A DNA stretch of 64,000 bases, taken from Galactobacillus timonensis (GTDB taxonomy: Bacteria > Bacillota_I > Bacilli_A > Erysipelotrichales > Erysipelotrichaceae). The stretch is taken from contig NZ_LT964739.1 of assembly GCF_900240265.1 (NCBI RefSeq), positions 675,948 through 739,947 on the forward strand, given 5' to 3'. The translations under genes were made by a program, and so were the position numbers. The notes beneath the pieces are model-generated. The model was not told the origin of the DNA. It did no database searches and was given only the letters and a program-made list of their open reading frames with translations. Shown here one piece after another: positions 52,689-61,519 of this stretch (its first letter is position 1; the number at the start of each line of letters is the position of its first letter).

Positions 52689-55600
52689 ATGGAAGATAAG
52701 AAAACAATGCCGCCGGTACTGCGCCGGATCCTGAAAAACAACGCAGCCGTCGACCAGCTCAACCACAACAAAGGACCTCTTCCCATGGTCTCCTACATGG
52801 AAGAAGCGATGGTCCTTGCGGAAAGCTGGATCGAACATCCCCGCAGTATCCTCGTAGTCAAGGAAAATCTCTATCACGCGCAGCGTCTCTACGAAAGACT
52901 AGCCACCCTCCTGCCGGAGAGTGCCTGCGCGCTTTTCAGCGCGGATGAATCTCTCCGGGTGGAGGCCATAGCTGTTTCTCCGGAGATGAGGGCCAATCAG
53001 ATTGAGACACTCAGCAGCCTGCTGGAGAAACCGGATCAGATTGTTGTCACTTCACCAAGCGGGTTTCTGCGGCTGCTGTCGACGCCGGAAACCTTCCGTG
53101 ATGCGTGCATCCATCTGAAGGCCGGTGATACCTGCGACATGGAAGAGCTGAAACGGAAACTGCGAGCCGGCGGTTATTTTCAGGCTTCGCACATCGATCA
53201 GCCGCTGAGCTTTGCCAGCCGTGGCGGCATTGTGGATGTTTATTCCATCAACTATGAAAATCCGGTCCGTATCGAATTCTTTGGTGATGAAATCGACTCT
53301 ATCCGCTACTTCAGCGCCGATACGCAGAGTACCATTGCCCCTTTGCAGGAAGTACGGATTGTTCCGGCTTCTTCCTTTCTTCTGAGTGATGCCCAGGTCA
53401 AAGAGATTCTCACCAGAGCACGGGCAATGCTCGAAGATAAAAAGGAAGTAATCCATTCCGGATCGATTGAAAATGACCTCGAAATGATTGAGGAAGGAAT
53501 GCGGGATCAGAGACTGTACCCCTATTCCGCCTTCCTGTCTTCGCCAGCCGGCATCTGGGACTATCTGGATCATCCCCAGATCGTGTACAGCGATGTTTCG
53601 CGCATCGAAACCAACGCCAAGCATCTGCTTGATGAGTCGGTCGCCTACATTCAGGAAATGGTCGAGGAAGAAAAGCTGCTGCCGAAGTTTTCCGTATGGC
53701 ATGAACTGTCCCGGGCAGCGCAGGGATGTTCCTCGATTGAAGAAGATCCTTACGCGGAAAACACCTCGAATCTTGAACCGGTTCATCTGCCCAATGAGCC
53801 GCTTAGCGTCAAGCTGCGCATCCTTCTCAACGGCAGCACCGTCGTCTTCGCCCTCAATGAAAAAGAGGAAAACCGGCTCAGGGACCAGTGCAAAGAAGAT
53901 GAAATCATCCTCTATGAAACCGACGGCACAAAGGATCTCGTCGAAGGCAGCTTCAACATCCTCCACGATCCGCTGGCCGAAGGCATCCATGACCCGGTTC
54001 ATGACATTACGATTGTTACGAGTGAGGAGCTGTTTGAGATTCATCATCACTCGGGACGCTATGAGCGCAAGTTCCGCAGCGCCGAAGTCATTCACAGTTT
54101 TGAAGACCTCGAACCCGGTGATTATGTCGTCCATTCCCAGTACGGCGTCGGCCAGTATATGGGAATTGTTACCCGGGAAATACAGGGTACCAAGCGCGAC
54201 TTCCTCCATATCATCTACCGCGGCAACGGGGAGCTGTATGTTCCACTGGAACAGTTCCGCCTCGTCCGTAAATTCGTATCCAGCGCCGGCGTCGTTCCGC
54301 GTCTCAACAAGCTCGGTACCAACGAGTGGGAAAAGACGAAGAAGCGCCTCGAAGAAAATGTCAACCAGGTCGCGGACCGTCTCGTCAATCTTTACGCCGT
54401 TCGTACGGAACATATCGGTCACGCGTTCCAGAAGGATTCGCCGCTCCAGGAACAGTTTGAAAACAACTTTGAATATGAACTGACGCCGGACCAGGCCGCT
54501 GCCGTCGCCGATGTAAAGGCAGACATGGAATCCAACAAGCCGATGGACCGCCTCGTCTGCGGCGATGTCGGTTTTGGAAAGACAGAGGTCGCAATCCGTG
54601 CCGCCTTCAAGGCCGTTGCGGAAAACAAGCAGGTCGCCGTCCTCTGCCCGACAACGATTCTTGCGGAGCAACATGTAAAAACCTTTTCCAAACGCTTTGA
54701 AGGTTTTCCGTTTACGATTCGGGCCCTCGACCGTTATGTGCCGGAAGAAAAGGTAAAGGAAACACTCAGAGGACTCAAAGACGGAACGGTTGACATTATT
54801 ATCGGTACGCATCGTCTGCTTTCCAAAGACGTCCAGTTCCATGACCTAGGTCTTCTGGTCGTCGATGAGGAGCAGCGCTTCGGCGTAATGCAGAAGGAAA
54901 AGATCAAGGAAATCAAGGAGGGCGTCGACGTCCTCACCCTTTCTGCGACTCCGATTCCACGTACTCTGCAGATGTCTCTTGTCGGCATCCGCTCCATGTC
55001 CCAGCTCGAGACACCTCCCAACAACCGCTACAATGTACAGACCTATGTCGTTGAAAAGAATCAGTCACTGATCGTGGATGCGATTGAAAAGGAACTGGCA
55101 CGCGACGGACAGGTGTTCTATCTCTATAACAATATCGATAACATTACAGCCGTTGCCCGCAATCTGCAGGTCGCAATTCCCGATGCCAGGATCGGCGTCG
55201 CCCATGGTCGCATGGACCGGGAAACAATCGAAGATGTCATGATGCAGTTTACGCGCCACGAAATCAATGTCCTCGTATGTACGACGATCATTGAAAACGG
55301 CATCGATATCCCGAATGCCAATACGATCATCATCGACAATGCCCAGAACTTCGGACTCGCCCAGATGTATCAGATCAAGGGCAGAGTCGGAAGAAGTGAC
55401 CGCATCGCCTACGCCTACCTCATGACTCCGCCCCGTCGCCAGCTCAATGAAACAGCCGAAAAGCGTCTGCAGGCCGTAAAGGAATTTGCCCAGCTGGGAA
55501 GCGGCTACCGCATCGCGATGCGCGACCTGACGATCCGCGGCGCTGGCGATCTGCTTGGTGAAAATCAGTCCGGATTTATCGACACCGTAGGCATCGACAT

Positions 55601-56132
55601 GTACATCGAAATGCTGGAGCAGGCCATCCAGAGACGTCAGGGCAAACAACCTGAAAAGCAGGAAACGATCCGCCACGCCATGACCTCAACGACAAGCTAT
55701 ATTCCGAAGGAATTTGCGCCGGATGACTACGATAAGATTTCGATGTACCAGAATATTGATGCGCTGCACTCGGTTCAGGAGCTGGAATCTTATAAGAAAG
55801 AAGTCACCGATCAGTACGGCCACCTGCCCAAAGAAGTCAATGAACTCTTCGAGAAACGGCGCCTCGACATTCTCGTCAACGATCCTGACGTCGAAAGCTA
55901 CCGCGAAATTCAGGGCCATGGCCGCATAACGTTCAGCACCCTGTTTTCACAGAAGGTGGACGGCGTCAAGCTGTTCAAGATTATGACAGGCATATCGAAG
56001 GATCTGAATCTTCGCTATACGGGGGGACGGATTCTGATCGATCTGCCCAAGACAGACGACGCCATCACCCTGGCCTGCAATGTCATTCAGCAGTCGAAGA
56101 AAGCATACAAGGAGAAAACCGATGCGGATTGA
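52689..56132 (+). CDS. mfd: Transcription-repair coupling factor
   Basis: Mfd removes stalled RNA polymerase and recruits UvrA. The 1147-residue protein has the UvrB-like N-terminal module (to about 340), the RNA polymerase-interacting Tudor-like domain near 470-545 ([20 protein letters not shown]), RecG-like motor motifs [17 protein letters not shown] (near 625) and [14 protein letters not shown] (near 727), the TRG-type [14 protein letters not shown], and the C-terminal TRCF domain. Its end overlaps the next start by 11 bases. Confidence 0.97.
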   Translation: MEDKKTMPPVLRRILKNNAAVDQLNHNKGPLPMVSYMEEAMVLAESWIEHPRSILVVKENLYHAQRLYERLATLLPESACALFSADESLRVEAIAVSPEMRANQIETLSSLLEKPDQIVVTSPSGFLRLLSTPETFRDACIHLKAGDTCDMEELKRKLRAGGYFQASHIDQPLSFASRGGIVDVYSINYENPVRIEFFGDEIDSIRYFSADTQSTIAPLQEVRIVPASSFLLSDAQVKEILTRARAMLEDKKEVIHSGSIENDLEMIEEGMRDQRLYPYSAFLSSPAGIWDYLDHPQIVYSDVSRIETNAKHLLDESVAYIQEMVEEEKLLPKFSVWHELSRAAQGCSSIEEDPYAENTSNLEPVHLPNEPLSVKLRILLNGSTVVFALNEKEENRLRDQCKEDEIILYETDGTKDLVEGSFNILHDPLAEGIHDPVHDITIVTSEELFEIHHHSGRYERKFRSAEVIHSFEDLEPGDYVVHSQYGVGQYMGIVTREIQGTKRDFLHIIYRGNGELYVPLEQFRLVRKFVSSAGVVPRLNKLGTNEWEKTKKRLEENVNQVADRLVNLYAVRTEHIGHAFQKDSPLQEQFENNFEYELTPDQAAAVADVKADMESNKPMDRLVCGDVGFGKTEVAIRAAFKAVAENKQVAVLCPTTILAEQHVKTFSKRFEGFPFTIRALDRYVPEEKVKETLRGLKDGTVDIIIGTHRLLSKDVQFHDLGLLVVDEEQRFGVMQKEKIKEIKEGVDVLTLSATPIPRTLQMSLVGIRSMSQLETPPNNRYNVQTYVVEKNQSLIVDAIEKELARDGQVFYLYNNIDNITAVARNLQVAIPDARIGVAHGRMDRETIEDVMMQFTRHEINVLVCTTIIENGIDIPNANTIIIDNAQNFGLAQMYQIKGRVGRSDRIAYAYLMTPPRRQLNETAEKRLQAVKEFAQLGSGYRIAMRDLTIRGAGDLLGENQSGFIDTVGIDMYIEMLEQAIQRRQGKQPEKQETIRHAMTSTTSYIPKEFAPDDYDKISMYQNIDALHSVQELESYKKEVTDQYGHLPKEVNELFEKRRLDILVNDPDVESYREIQGHGRITFSTLFSQKVDGVKLFKIMTGISKDLNLRYTGGRILIDLPKTDDAITLACNVIQQSKKAYKEKTDAD

Positions 56133-56403
56133 TAAGTATCTCAAAGTGTCGCGGATCATGAAGCGGCGCACCATATCAAGAGAGCTGGCCAAAAACCAGC
56201 GTGTCGAAATCAATGGAAGGCCAGTCAAGCCGAGTCACGAAGTCAACGTCGGCGACACGGTAGCCGTCACCTTTGGCCGTCGTAAGCTGACGGTCGTCGT
56301 AAAGTCACTGGACGAGGTGAAGAAGAAAGCCGATGCCGGCACAATGTATGAAGTGGTGTCGGAAGAACTGTTGCCTGAGACAGACGAAGACAGTGATATC
56401 TGA
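56122..56403 (+). CDS. rqcP: Ribosome-associated quality control protein RqcP (S4 domain)
   Basis: RqcP (YabO in Bacillus) assists RqcH in adding alanine tails to stalled chains on 50S subunits. The 93-residue protein is mostly an S4 domain: [21 protein letters not shown], then QRVEINGRPVKPSHEVNVGD, and an acidic tail. It starts inside the mfd 3' end (ATG 56122, GGAG upstream). Context after mfd matches Bacillus. No rqcH is in the window. Confidence 0.92.
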   Translation: MRIDKYLKVSRIMKRRTISRELAKNQRVEINGRPVKPSHEVNVGDTVAVTFGRRKLTVVVKSLDEVKKKADAGTMYEVVSEELLPETDEDSDI

Positions 56404-56404
56404 A

Positions 56405-56453
56405 AAAAAGCGGAACTGAGGGCTGCTGTATGCAGTTGTCAGATCCGCTTTTT
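56405..56453. terminator. Bidirectional terminator between rqcP and the permease
   Basis: AAAAAGCGGA (56405-56414) and TCCGCTTTTT (56444-56453) form a perfect stem with A and T tracts on either side. Confidence 0.85.
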
Positions 56454-56471
56454 CTGTCTGTAATGATTGGA

Positions 56472-57800
56472 TTACTTAGCCCCGGAACGATCCGCAAGTA
56501 CATGTTTGTACCGCAGTTGCGTATAGATGAACAGCGCCAGAACATAGATGCCGCAGGCAATCGCCGCCGGAACCGTAAGATCCGATAGATTGACGTAGGA
56601 AGTTCCGATCATCAGAATGCCGATCACAATCAGTAATGCATGGAGTGTCCCCTTCTTCATATAGAAGGCAGACTTTTTATATTCTTCTGGCAGAACATCC
56701 GGCAGTTTCCAGCATGCCAGCAGCACCATGAACTCCGTCAACATATCAGTTCCTACACCCATGTTTGAGATCAGCGTCAGGTCCATGCCCGTAACAATCG
56801 GAAGTGCACCCATCACAAAGAACACACCAAGGATAATGACCGGAACACCATTCTTGTTTTCCTTTGCCCAGCTCTCCGGCAGCCAGCCTTCCCTCGCCGC
56901 TGCTTCAAGGCCTCTTGTGACCCAGGAAAGTGTACCGTTCAATGTCGTAAGCAGAGCGAACATTGCGCCGCCGAACACGAAGAAGATGTAGAGCCACGTC
57001 GGAAAGATTTCCTGTGCCACCTGGGTCAGATTTTCATAGGCAACCGTCTCAATCGGCAGAACACCGGACGCCACAATGCCGATGAACGCATAGAATACGG
57101 CAACAAGCGACGTGGACGCAAAGATCGCCTTTGGAATAGTCGATGCAGGATTCTCAATATCATCGCCGTTTTCCGCGATGAACTTCGCACCGCCGCAGGC
57201 AAAGGACAGTAATGCCACACCGGTCAAAAAGCTCTTGGGACCATTGGGCATAATGTTTGCCGTCGACATCTTCAGCGTCGACCAGTCAACCTTCGGAAGA
57301 CCGAAGACAATGAACAGCAGCAGGCTCAGCAAGAGACACCCAACCATGAGCTTCTGAACACGGGCCGTACTCTTGAGACCGACCATGTTTACAAGCGTAC
57401 ACAGAATCAGTGCCGCCATCGCAACCGCCGCCTCATTGAAGCCCTGGAAGATGGAACAGAAATAGCTTGCAAAGCCCTTGGCAAATGTCGCAATCAATAC
57501 CTGACTCAGAACGAACATGCCGATGTACATGAAGCTCGCCTTATCGCCCAGTAGCCGCTTCACATAGGTATAGCCCGCTCCCGAAGCCGGAATGGTTGAA
57601 GTCAGAATGATGAACGGAATACAGGTCGTAATCGCCAGCAGAGCACCGAGAATATAGGCAAGCGGCGTACCGTGGCCGGTAAGACCGATGACGATGCCCG
57701 TCAGGACCATGACGCCGGATCCGATGATCTGTCCGATCGCCATGCCCATGCAGTCGCTGAAGTTCAGTTTCGCATGTTGAGATTGATTTTTCGTACTCAT
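56472..57800 (-). CDS. APC-family amino acid permease
   Basis: A 442-residue membrane protein with about twelve helices. The first helix reads MGMAIGQIIGSGVMVLTGIVIGLTG, the APC signature (G-x-I-I-G-S-G), and ASGAGYTYVKRLLG near 84-97 plus FIAENGDDIENPASTIPKAI near 205-224 are typical of the family. The substrate cannot be assigned. I start it at ATG 57800, preceded by AAGGGGA; the frame continues upstream without a good start. Confidence 0.88.
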   Translation of the reverse strand: MSTKNQSQHAKLNFSDCMGMAIGQIIGSGVMVLTGIVIGLTGHGTPLAYILGALLAITTCIPFIILTSTIPASGAGYTYVKRLLGDKASFMYIGMFVLSQVLIATFAKGFASYFCSIFQGFNEAAVAMAALILCTLVNMVGLKSTARVQKLMVGCLLLSLLLFIVFGLPKVDWSTLKMSTANIMPNGPKSFLTGVALLSFACGGAKFIAENGDDIENPASTIPKAIFASTSLVAVFYAFIGIVASGVLPIETVAYENLTQVAQEIFPTWLYIFFVFGGAMFALLTTLNGTLSWVTRGLEAAAREGWLPESWAKENKNGVPVIILGVFFVMGALPIVTGMDLTLISNMGVGTDMLTEFMVLLACWKLPDVLPEEYKKSAFYMKKGTLHALLIVIGILMIGTSYVNLSDLTVPAAIACGIYVLALFIYTQLRYKHVLADRSGAK

Positions 57801-57910
57801 GATGATTCCCCTTTTCTGATTTGAAGATTCCACGGCGGTCAGCGGTCACCGCGGCGTTGTCAGTTTCTATCTTCGCACCATTCGCCAATGCTGTCTTTTG
57901 ACATGCCTGT

Positions 57911-59437
57911 CTACATCATCGGCGCAAAGATCCGTATCACCAGATAGAAGAAGGTGCGTAAGAAACCGGACTGAAGATCTTCTTCCGTCATCGGATGACT
58001 TACTTTCTGAGCTTCCAGGAAGTCGTCGCGGATGGAGGCAATCTGACGGCTCTTAAACAGCGCTGTTCCATTTTCAAAATGAAGATAGAGTGAGCGGTAG
58101 TCGAGATTGATCGTGCCGACGGTCGCTACTTCGTCGTCGCTGACGAATACTTTGGCATGATCGAAGCCCGGCGTATATTCATAGATTTTGACGCCGCCGT
58201 TCAGCAGATTCGGATAGTAGCTGCGCGTAATGCGCCAGATGATCTTTTTATCCGGTATGCCCGGCGTCAGGATACGTACGTCGACGCCGCGCTGGGCCGC
58301 GAGAATCAAAGCATTCATCATATCCGTGTCAATGATCAGGTATGGCGTAAAAATATAGCAGTAGTTTTTCGCATGGTTCAGGATATTGAGATACACATCC
58401 TGACCGGTCAATTGTGTATCAAGCGGAGTCTCGCCATAAGGCACAATATAACCGTCTGCTTCGCCGGCAACTGCGTGGCGCTTCCAGCGCAGATAGTCGC
58501 TGTCTTCATGGGTGCAGGCGTTCCAGTTGGTCAGAAACAGAACACTGTAGCTCCAGACCGCTTCGCCTGTGATGCGGATGACATTGTCTTTCCAGTGGCC
58601 GTGAATCTTTTTGATGTTGATATATTCGTCGGCCAGGTTGATGCCGCCAGAGTAGGCGACTTTACCGTCGATGACCATGATTTTCCGGTGGTCGCGATGG
58701 TTCATGATGCCGTTGATAAAGGGATGGATCCGGTTGAAGGCGACGGCATCGATTCCTTCACTTTTCAGGGATTTCCAATAGTTTCCGGGCAGCGTATTTA
58801 AGGAGCCCATATCGTCATAAAGGACACGGACAACGACACCGTCAGCTGCCTTGTCTTTGAGGATGGCATGGATCGCGTCCCACATTGTACCCGGTTCAAT
58901 AATGAAATATTCGAGGAAGATGAACTCCTTTGCCTGCCGCAGATCATCGAGCATCGCTTTCCAGCCAAGTTCACCAAGCCCATAGTATTGAAAGCCCGTA
59001 TTAGGATAAACCGCAAAGCCGGCACTCTAATGGAGATAGCGGTACTGACCGGAAAGATCTGTATCCTTCAACGCGGCTTCATAGACAACGGGATCCTGTT
59101 TGAAATAAGTCTTTGCCGCATCTGTTTCCTTATGAATATCCTTGTAGATCTTTGAGTCGAAGCGGTCCATTACTTCGAGAAAGAGCCAGATCAAGATACC
59201 GCCGACCGGAGCTACCAGGATGACGACGATCCACATCATGTCGGAAGAAAGATGACGCGAATAGCTGATGATCAGTAACACAACGATGAGGCTGAAGATA
59301 CGCAGCACGGCTTCGATATTCGTAAGCCATGCGGCTGGAACATATTTGATCAGACCATAGAGAAACGCAGCTTCCAGCAGAATGAGAATGATAAGAATGA
59401 ACATCCGGCTGAATAACACATGAAGGATTTTTTTCAT
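57911..59437 (-). pseudogene. cls: Cardiolipin synthase interrupted by one in-frame TAG
   Basis: Cardiolipin synthase joins two phosphatidylglycerols in the membrane. From ATG 59437 (AGGAG upstream) the reading frame has two N-terminal membrane helices and the PLDc_N segment up to GQYRYLH, then a TAG at 59027-59029, then without any frame change SAGFAVYPNTGFQYYG and the complete catalytic part: first HKD motif NHRDHRKIMVIDG, second HAKVFVSDDEVATVGTINLD. Total length about 507 codons plus stop is normal. A CAG-to-TAG change would explain it. Either the gene is freshly inactivated or the codon is read through; an internal ATG at 58954 could also yield a truncated, membrane-anchorless product. 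Confidence 0.85.
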
Positions 59438-59520
59438 AACGGCTCCTGCAAATATTGTACGCGCCAAGTGCAGCCGCCGCCTGATAGAAAAAAATATTTT
59501 GGACGCAAGCGGTTACAAAT

Positions 59521-59548
59521 TTGCAACGAAGTTAGTTACAGCTAAAAT
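59521..59548 (+). promoter_or_regulatory. Promoter of the 34-codon gene
   Basis: TTGCAA (59521-59526) and TAAAAT (59543-59548) with a 16-base spacer, about 40 bases before the ATG at 59588. Confidence 0.6.
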
Positions 59549-59587
59549 AGGCTGCGGACCCGAAAACCGGGAGCTGGGAGGCAGTCT

Positions 59588-59692
59588 ATGGCAGAAAAAT
59601 TCAAGAACTTCTGGGAACGCTATTTCGAGCGCTGCTATCAGAAAGCGCTGGAACATTTGAAGAACGGTGACGATTACGAGGCAATCCTCTGA
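59588..59692 (+). CDS. 34-residue small protein
   Basis: The ATG at 59588 is preceded by GGGAGG seven bases upstream, a promoter lies at 59521-59548, and a terminator overlaps the last codons. The product begins MAEKFKNFWERYFERCYQKA and ends NGDDYEAIL: an amphipathic helix with aromatic residues and one cysteine followed by an acidic end. No family is recognised. The complete expression signals argue that it is a real monocistronic small-protein gene, or a small RNA that carries an ORF. Confidence 0.65.
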   Translation: MAEKFKNFWERYFERCYQKALEHLKNGDDYEAIL

Positions 59693-59706
59693 GCGTCACC
59701 GTTTTT
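59664..59706 (+). terminator. Terminator overlapping the small-protein gene
   Basis: ACGGTGACG and CGTCACCGT arms flank the last codons and stop, followed by six T. The 5' arm is inside the coding sequence. Confidence 0.85.
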
Positions 59707-59910
59707 TCTAGATACAGCTCCTGCTCCCCTGCTTCTTTGTATACTGCCGCAACCAGACTGAGCATTTTGAAATCCCATTTGTTTTCTCTTCATAATCTGT
59801 AATTGAATCTCTGCATCCCTGAGCCTGCACCAGATTCCCTTATTTTATATAGGAAAATAAGGGAAACGCAATCTAGGTAAGGGAATGACTAAAATGCAGC
59901 CAATATCAAT
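59707..59910. other. Gene-free stretch with an inverted repeat
   Basis: No coding frame. The notable structure is TTCCCTTATTTT (59835-59846) and AAAATAAGGGAA (59854-59865), a perfect 12-bp inverted repeat with a seven-base loop, plus a third TAAGGGAA at 59878-59885. Confidence 0.6.
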
Positions 59911-59940
59911 AAAAAGGCACAGGGAAGTGTACCCTGCGCC
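59911..59940 (-). terminator. Terminator after the ArsB/NhaD-type permease
   Basis: GGCGCAGGG and CCCTGTGCC on the minus strand, followed by TTTTTATT. Confidence 0.8.
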
Positions 59941-59979
59941 TAAGGAAAACAGATGCTGAATAAGATGTTTGACAGTTTC

Positions 59980-61257
59980 TTATGCCCAAACGAGCCACAG
60001 GAAGATATAGCCCGAGAGAACGGCAACCAGCGTAAACGGAATACCGATCCGCATAAAGTCACGCGTCTTTACTTCGTAACCTTCCTTGTTCAGGATACCG
60101 ATGCCGGCAATGTTGGCACTGGCACCGACCGGCGTAATATTTCCGCCAAGCGTAGCTCCGATCAGCAGACCAAAATAGAACAGATACGGCTCCACGCCCA
60201 TCAGCGTCGAAATCTCCGTCACCACCGGCAGCATCGTTGCGACATACGGAATGTTATCGATGAATGCCGACAGGATCACGGACACAAACACGATCATCGT
60301 ATACATGCCGAACTGGGAAGTTCCGCCGATCTTTACAAACAGATTCGCAATCTCTTTGATGACGCCGGCTTCCGTAATGCCGCCGATCACAATGAAGAGA
60401 CCAAACAGCAGAAGCAGCGTCTGATAATCAATGGAGTGAAGAACATCTTTCACAACCTGCGTGTTCTTTGTGCGGATCCATTCATAAATGACACCGACGA
60501 TGGCATAGATGATGCAGATATAGCCATTGGTCAGTTCCGGCTTGTTTTCGAAGAATGAGGCGATGATCAGAGTGACTACGACACCGATCATCAGCACGGA
60601 CGGAACATAGTCCGTAACGACCGTCTTCACTTCGGAATCAACCTTCTCACTGTCTTTGCGGAACAGGAAGAGAAGCACCGGAATTGTCATCAGGGCACCA
60701 AGCTCGACCGCAAAGGCAATGCCCGGCTTCCCGTGGAACCAGAAGAAGTCCGTGAAGCTCATATCTGCATAACTTCCCAGAAGAATGGAAGTCGTATCGC
60801 CGACCAGCGTCGCCGCACCCTGCAGGTTGCTTGATACAGCAATCGAAATAATGACCGGCACCGGATTAATATCCAACTGCCGCGCCACCGCAAGACCGAC
60901 CGGCGCAACCATCAGAACCGTCGCAACATTATCGACAAAGGCGGAAATGACGCCGGCAAACAGCGACAGCGCAACGACGGCCCACTTCACATTCGGAACA
61001 ATCCGCAATAGCCCCTCCGCCATCCTGGAAGGCATCCGGCTCTCGATGAACAGTTCTACGACACCCATCGTCCCCGCCAGCATCAATAGAACGTTCCAGT
61101 TCACGTATGACACGATTGTATTGGCCGGAAGAAGGCCCGTGACGACGAAGACTCCTGCCGTTACAAGCGCCACGATCCAGCGCTTTTCACTTTTTACCCG
61201 CAGCAGGAAGACATACATGATGATGAACAATACCAGTGCTACATACATTCGATTCAT
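59980..61257 (-). CDS. ArsB/NhaD-type ion transporter
   Basis: A 425-residue membrane protein with about eleven helices. Paired motifs AFVDNVATVLMVAPVGLAVAR (near 105-125) and AFIDNIPYVATMLPVV (near 320-335) are the internally repeated IT-superfamily signature, and GATLGGNITPVGASANIAGIG near 355-375 is characteristic of the ArsB/NhaD/CitM branch. The substrate (arsenite, sodium/proton or dicarboxylate) cannot be told from sequence. No ars regulator is next to it. Confidence 0.85.
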   Translation of the reverse strand: MNRMYVALVLFIIMYVFLLRVKSEKRWIVALVTAGVFVVTGLLPANTIVSYVNWNVLLMLAGTMGVVELFIESRMPSRMAEGLLRIVPNVKWAVVALSLFAGVISAFVDNVATVLMVAPVGLAVARQLDINPVPVIISIAVSSNLQGAATLVGDTTSILLGSYADMSFTDFFWFHGKPGIAFAVELGALMTIPVLLFLFRKDSEKVDSEVKTVVTDYVPSVLMIGVVVTLIIASFFENKPELTNGYICIIYAIVGVIYEWIRTKNTQVVKDVLHSIDYQTLLLLFGLFIVIGGITEAGVIKEIANLFVKIGGTSQFGMYTMIVFVSVILSAFIDNIPYVATMLPVVTEISTLMGVEPYLFYFGLLIGATLGGNITPVGASANIAGIGILNKEGYEVKTRDFMRIGIPFTLVAVLSGYIFLWLVWA

Positions 61258-61437
61258 TCAAACCACTCCCGTATTTTTATGCAGTACCAAGAAAGTATAA
61301 AGGGACTCAGAATCAAATTCACAGAAAAATCCGCCCCCAGGACCTCAATATTGACAGAAAAGGATAATTGTTCCGGGAAGAGTCACCTACGCGGAATCAT
61401 GCGCTGCACAAAATCTGAATGAAATTGCCGTAAACCC

Positions 61438-61468
61438 TTGACCCTGTACGGAATACAGGGTTTAGAGT
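61438..61468 (+). promoter_or_regulatory. MerR-type promoter with 19-base spacer
   Basis: TTGACC (61438-61443) and TAGAGT (61463-61468) are 19 bases apart, longer than usual. The spacer holds the inverted repeat CCCTGTA and TACAGGG. Overlong spacers with a central dyad are the mark of promoters activated by MerR-family regulators, which untwist the DNA. The start codon at 61520 lies 52 bases downstream. No MerR-type gene is seen in the window. Confidence 0.7.
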
Positions 61469-61519
61469 ATTTAAGCATTGATTGTGAAATCACATACAAA
61501 TCAATGATGGAGGAAAAAA

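Noticed and set aside
53052..54842. A 596-codon minus-strand frame inside mfd
   Set aside because: The plus strand encodes an intact Mfd with all motifs; the antisense frame lacks start signals and conserved motifs.
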